DNA from: an uncultured Tessaracoccus sp.
GTDB lineage: Bacteria > Actinomycetota > Actinomycetes > Propionibacteriales > Propionibacteriaceae
Direction: 5' to 3'
Length of the DNA stretch: 7,887 nt
Assembly (NCBI RefSeq): GCF_947255005.1
Contig: NZ_CAMYFI010000084.1
Location: forward strand, 1 to 7,887
The notes beneath the pieces are model-generated. The model was not told the DNA's origin. It did not search any database and saw only the letters and a program-made list of their open reading frames with translations. The translations under genes and the position numbers were made by a program. This document shows, piece by piece, positions 6,054-7,887 of this stretch (positions are counted from its first letter, which is position 1; every line of letters starts with the position of its first letter).

Positions 6054-7234
6054 GGCGTGTGGAGCTCCTCGTCGGGGGCGACGATAGCCATCGTTCTCGC
6101 GGCGTAGTCGACGTGGACGTCAACCCGCTGATCGGCGGTGGAGATGGAGTAGTCGAGCACGCCGTCCGCCTTGTAGGTGACGGCGAGCTGACCCGTCGAA
6201 AGCCAGGCGTGCCTGCGGCGGAAGCCGATGAGCTGCTGGTACCACCGGTGCAGCTGTGCCCCCAGTGTGGAAAGCTCCGACGGCGACTCGGGCAGCGGCT
6301 GGCGGATGTCGGTGTCGCCGCCCTCGGCCTCGCGCTTGATGCCGGTGAAGCCCTGCTCGTCACCGTAGTAGATGGATGGCAGCCCGGGCACGGTGAGGAG
6401 CACACCCGCGGCAAGCGCCGCACCATCCGGCCCCACAGAGGACGCGACGCGGGTTACGTCGTGGTTACCGACGAATGTCTGCGGCAGGAAGTGGCGGCAG
6501 AACTCGACGTGGCGCTCCAGCGCGTGCGCGAGTTCCCACGGGTTGCTGTCGTTGATGGAGCTCCAGATGGCCTTCCACAGCTCGTACTGCGTAACGGTGT
6601 CGACGCCGGAGGCCTGCACGAACTTCGGGTAGTCGCCGTGGATGACCTCGCCCAGAAAGACCGCGTCGGGGAACTCCTCACGCACGCGCCCAATCACGCT
6701 CGACCAGAACTGCGGCGACACCGAGTAGGCGACGTCGAGCCGCCAGCCGGTGATGCCCTTGCGCAGCCAGTGCAACATCACATCGCCGACGAACTGCTGC
6801 ACGTCGGCGTTGGTGTGCTGCAGCTCGACGAGGTCGAAGTTGCCCTCCCAGCCGAGCGGATGCCCGTCAACCCAGCGCACCATGTCGGGGCGCTCGGTGA
6901 TGAACTTGTGGCTGTCGGCCACGTGGTTGAACACGCCGTCGAGGATGAGCTGGACGCCCCGCTCCTGGCACGCCGCGACGAGCCGGTCGAAGTCGGCTTC
7001 CGTGCCGAGGCGGGCGTCGATGCGGAAGTGGTCGAGAGTATCGTAGCCGTGGCTGACGGAATCGAAGATGGGCCCCAGCAGCAGGCCGTTGCAGCCCAGC
7101 TCCAGGGCGTAATCCAACCAGGGCTCAAACTTCGCGTGTTCGCGCGCGGGCACGTCGGGCGTGGCATGCGTGGGGGCGCCCAGTGCGCCGAGCGGGTACA
7201 CGTGCCACCAGATGGCATGGCTGAGGTCAGTCAT
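6050..7234 (-). CDS. GH13 alpha-amylase family glycosidase
   Basis: This 394-aa enzyme probably hydrolyses or rearranges alpha-glucosidic bonds in short oligosaccharides such as maltodextrins, in the cytoplasm since no signal peptide is present. I chose the ATG at 7234 ('MTDLSHAIWW') because GAAGGG lies 6 nt upstream; an in-frame ATG at 7261 has no such site. All four GH13 signature regions are present: 'LILDGVFNHV' (96-105), 'GWRLDVAYS' with nucleophile Asp167, 'FLGEVIHGDY' with acid/base Glu196, and 'FVGNHDVTRV' with Asp259. The protein begins directly at the first barrel strand ('IWWHVYPL') and has no N-terminal starch-binding or CBM34 domain of the neopullulanase/MalZ kind; a short beta-rich C-terminal domain follows the barrel. 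The exact specificity cannot be read. The gene lies 43 nt after the unknown-function gene and overlaps the esterase gene. Confidence 0.88.
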   Translation of the reverse strand: MTDLSHAIWWHVYPLGALGAPTHATPDVPAREHAKFEPWLDYALELGCNGLLLGPIFDSVSHGYDTLDHFRIDARLGTEADFDRLVAACQERGVQLILDGVFNHVADSHKFITERPDMVRWVDGHPLGWEGNFDLVELQHTNADVQQFVGDVMLHWLRKGITGWRLDVAYSVSPQFWSSVIGRVREEFPDAVFLGEVIHGDYPKFVQASGVDTVTQYELWKAIWSSINDSNPWELAHALERHVEFCRHFLPQTFVGNHDVTRVASSVGPDGAALAAGVLLTVPGLPSIYYGDEQGFTGIKREAEGGDTDIRQPLPESPSELSTLGAQLHRWYQQLIGFRRRHAWLSTGQLAVTYKADGVLDYSISTADQRVDVHVDYAARTMAIVAPDEELHTP

Positions 7235-7277
7235 CACGTTCCCTTCAGAATTGCCAACCATCCTACCGATGAGGGTG

Positions 7278-7664
7278 TTACTCGTCTTGGATGGGCCAGC
7301 CGTGCTCCGCGAGCGCGTGCTGAGTGAACTCGTCTCCCCGACATGCGTCGTGGTCCATCAGCTCCTCATGCAGCGACGCCAGCGCCCACAGCATGTCAGC
7401 CGGGACGGCGCCAGGATCGTTCGCCGCCTCAGCGAGCGCGATGCGATACGCCTCCCCGACACACCCCGTCGCGCTGAGCGGGTAGGTGAGGTGGGCGTCG
7501 TCGGGTGAGGCATACGGTGCCTCAGGGCAAGGCAGCAGCATGGCGTAGCTATTGAGCTCTGTGATGGACAAGTGGTGACGCACGACAGGGTGGAGGTGCT
7601 CATCGGCGGAAGCTAACAGCGAGGCGCGGCGGAGCATGAGGAACATGTCGATGAATTGCTGCAC
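7278..7664 (-). CDS. Conserved-looking protein of unknown function, 128 aa
   Basis: I do not recognise this family. The start is best placed at GTG 7664 ('MQQFIDMFLMLRRAS'), where AAGGA sits 5 nt upstream; a longer frame opening at 7739 would add 25 residues across a putative promoter. The product is soluble and acidic, with no signal peptide or membrane helix, probably mostly helical ('EAYRIALAEAANDPG', 'ADMLWALASLHEELMDHDA'). It is rich in His, has three Cys (in 'LPCPEAP', 'ATGCVGEA' and 'HDACRGDE') and several Met near its start. It is the first gene of the presumed operon with the GH13 enzyme and the esterase, 43 nt before the former, so a link with sugar metabolism is possible but unproved. 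High-GC codon bias, a good ribosome site and the operon position support it as real. Confidence 0.65.
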   Translation of the reverse strand: MQQFIDMFLMLRRASLLASADEHLHPVVRHHLSITELNSYAMLLPCPEAPYASPDDAHLTYPLSATGCVGEAYRIALAEAANDPGAVPADMLWALASLHEELMDHDACRGDEFTQHALAEHGWPIQDE

Positions 7665-7692
7665 GGTGGTCCTTTCAATGGGGTGTACCAGG

Positions 7693-7698
7693 GTTATA
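7693..7698 (-). promoter_or_regulatory. Candidate -10 element for the unknown-function/GH13/esterase operon
   Basis: On the minus strand TATAAC (7698-7693) matches TATAAT at five of six bases and is followed by the GTG start about 28 nt downstream, leaving a leader of roughly 22 nt that contains the AAGGA ribosome site. No convincing -35 lies 16-18 bp upstream. A DnaA-box-like TTTTCCACA (7724-7732, plus strand) lies just upstream of this promoter. Confidence 0.35.
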
Positions 7699-7786
7699 GG
7701 CAACTCACACCCCTCCACGCCCGTTTTCCACAGGGCCAATTTCCGCCTTTCCGCATCGGGCGACGCATCAGTGGAACGATAGGCAC

Positions 7787-7887
7787 ATGGATTTCCTGCG
7801 TGCCTTGTGGTTTGAAGTGGGCATCACGCCAGCGCAGGCGCTCGGCGTCATCATTTCCGCGACGGTGATGTACCTCACGTTCACCGC
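7787..7887 (+). CDS. N-terminal part of a membrane protein, probably DUF421/YetF family (cut by window end)
   Basis: Thirty-three codons from the ATG at 7787 run open to the end of the window. The sequence is 'MDFLRALWFEVGITPAQALG' followed by a hydrophobic helix 'VIISATVMYLTFT'. The opening resembles actinobacterial DUF421 (YetF-like) membrane proteins, which begin with a short amphipathic piece, then a first helix leading into a 'LVR..G.R' motif; that motif would lie just past the end. The ribosome site is weak (AGG, 3 nt before ATG). The gene is divergent from the unknown-function/GH13/esterase operon. The family call rests on few residues and is tentative; that it is a membrane protein is more certain. 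Confidence 0.45.
   Translation, partial: MDFLRALWFEVGITPAQALGVIISATVMYLTFT

Noticed and set aside
5840..7327. 495-codon open frame on the plus strand opposite the GH13 gene
   Set aside because: It is antisense to a protein with all four GH13 catalytic motifs and to the start of the esterase. Its translation is low-complexity and rich in Arg, Ala, Gly and Val, typical of the antisense frame of high-GC genes.

Overview
The window is high-GC DNA with strongly biased third codon positions, several GTG starts, overlapping stop/start codons and a probable leaderless gene. This fits an actinobacterium, perhaps of the Propionibacteriales or Micrococcales; the genus cannot be fixed from the sequence alone. 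It reads as ordinary chromosome: no transposase, integrase, tRNA, rRNA or CRISPR array was found.

Layout. (1) Positions 1-416 hold no convincing gene. They carry a cluster of three DnaA-box-like 9-mers (126-157), a hairpin (273-300), a short direct repeat and a candidate promoter for the next gene. (2) 417-1208 (+) encodes a secreted peptidoglycan hydrolase: signal peptide, phage-tail-type lysozyme domain, Pro-rich linker and bacterial SH3 domain. (3) A 19-bp perfect-stem hairpin (1222-1269) separates it from a convergent ABC transporter operon on the minus strand: ATPase (2757-3461), then a 10-helix FtsX-type permease (1291-2757), joined by a TGATG overlap. (4) Divergent from that operon, across about 100 bp containing a perfect 7-bp dyad, lies a two-component system: a soluble histidine kinase with no sensor domain (3565-4323) and a NarL/LuxR-type response regulator (4320-4997), joined by an ATGA overlap. 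(5) A long imperfect palindrome (5016-5100) separates the regulator from a second minus-strand operon: a 128-aa protein of unknown function (7278-7664), a GH13 alpha-glycosidase (6050-7234) and an Aes-like acetyl esterase (5121-6053), the last two joined by a GTGA overlap. (6) The window ends inside a plus-strand gene starting at 7787, probably a DUF421/YetF-type membrane protein.

How the parts may work together. The transporter and two-component genes look like one divergent module: the regulator probably acts on the shared intergenic region, and the transporter may give the kinase its signal, as in Bce-type systems but with different protein families and even less sensory apparatus. The GH13 enzyme and esterase look like a small cytoplasmic unit for processing (acetylated) oligosaccharides. 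No clearly new system is proven. The best leads are the sensorless kinase with a transporter that lacks an extracellular domain, the dyad between them, the 85-bp palindrome, and the DnaA-box cluster before the hydrolase.
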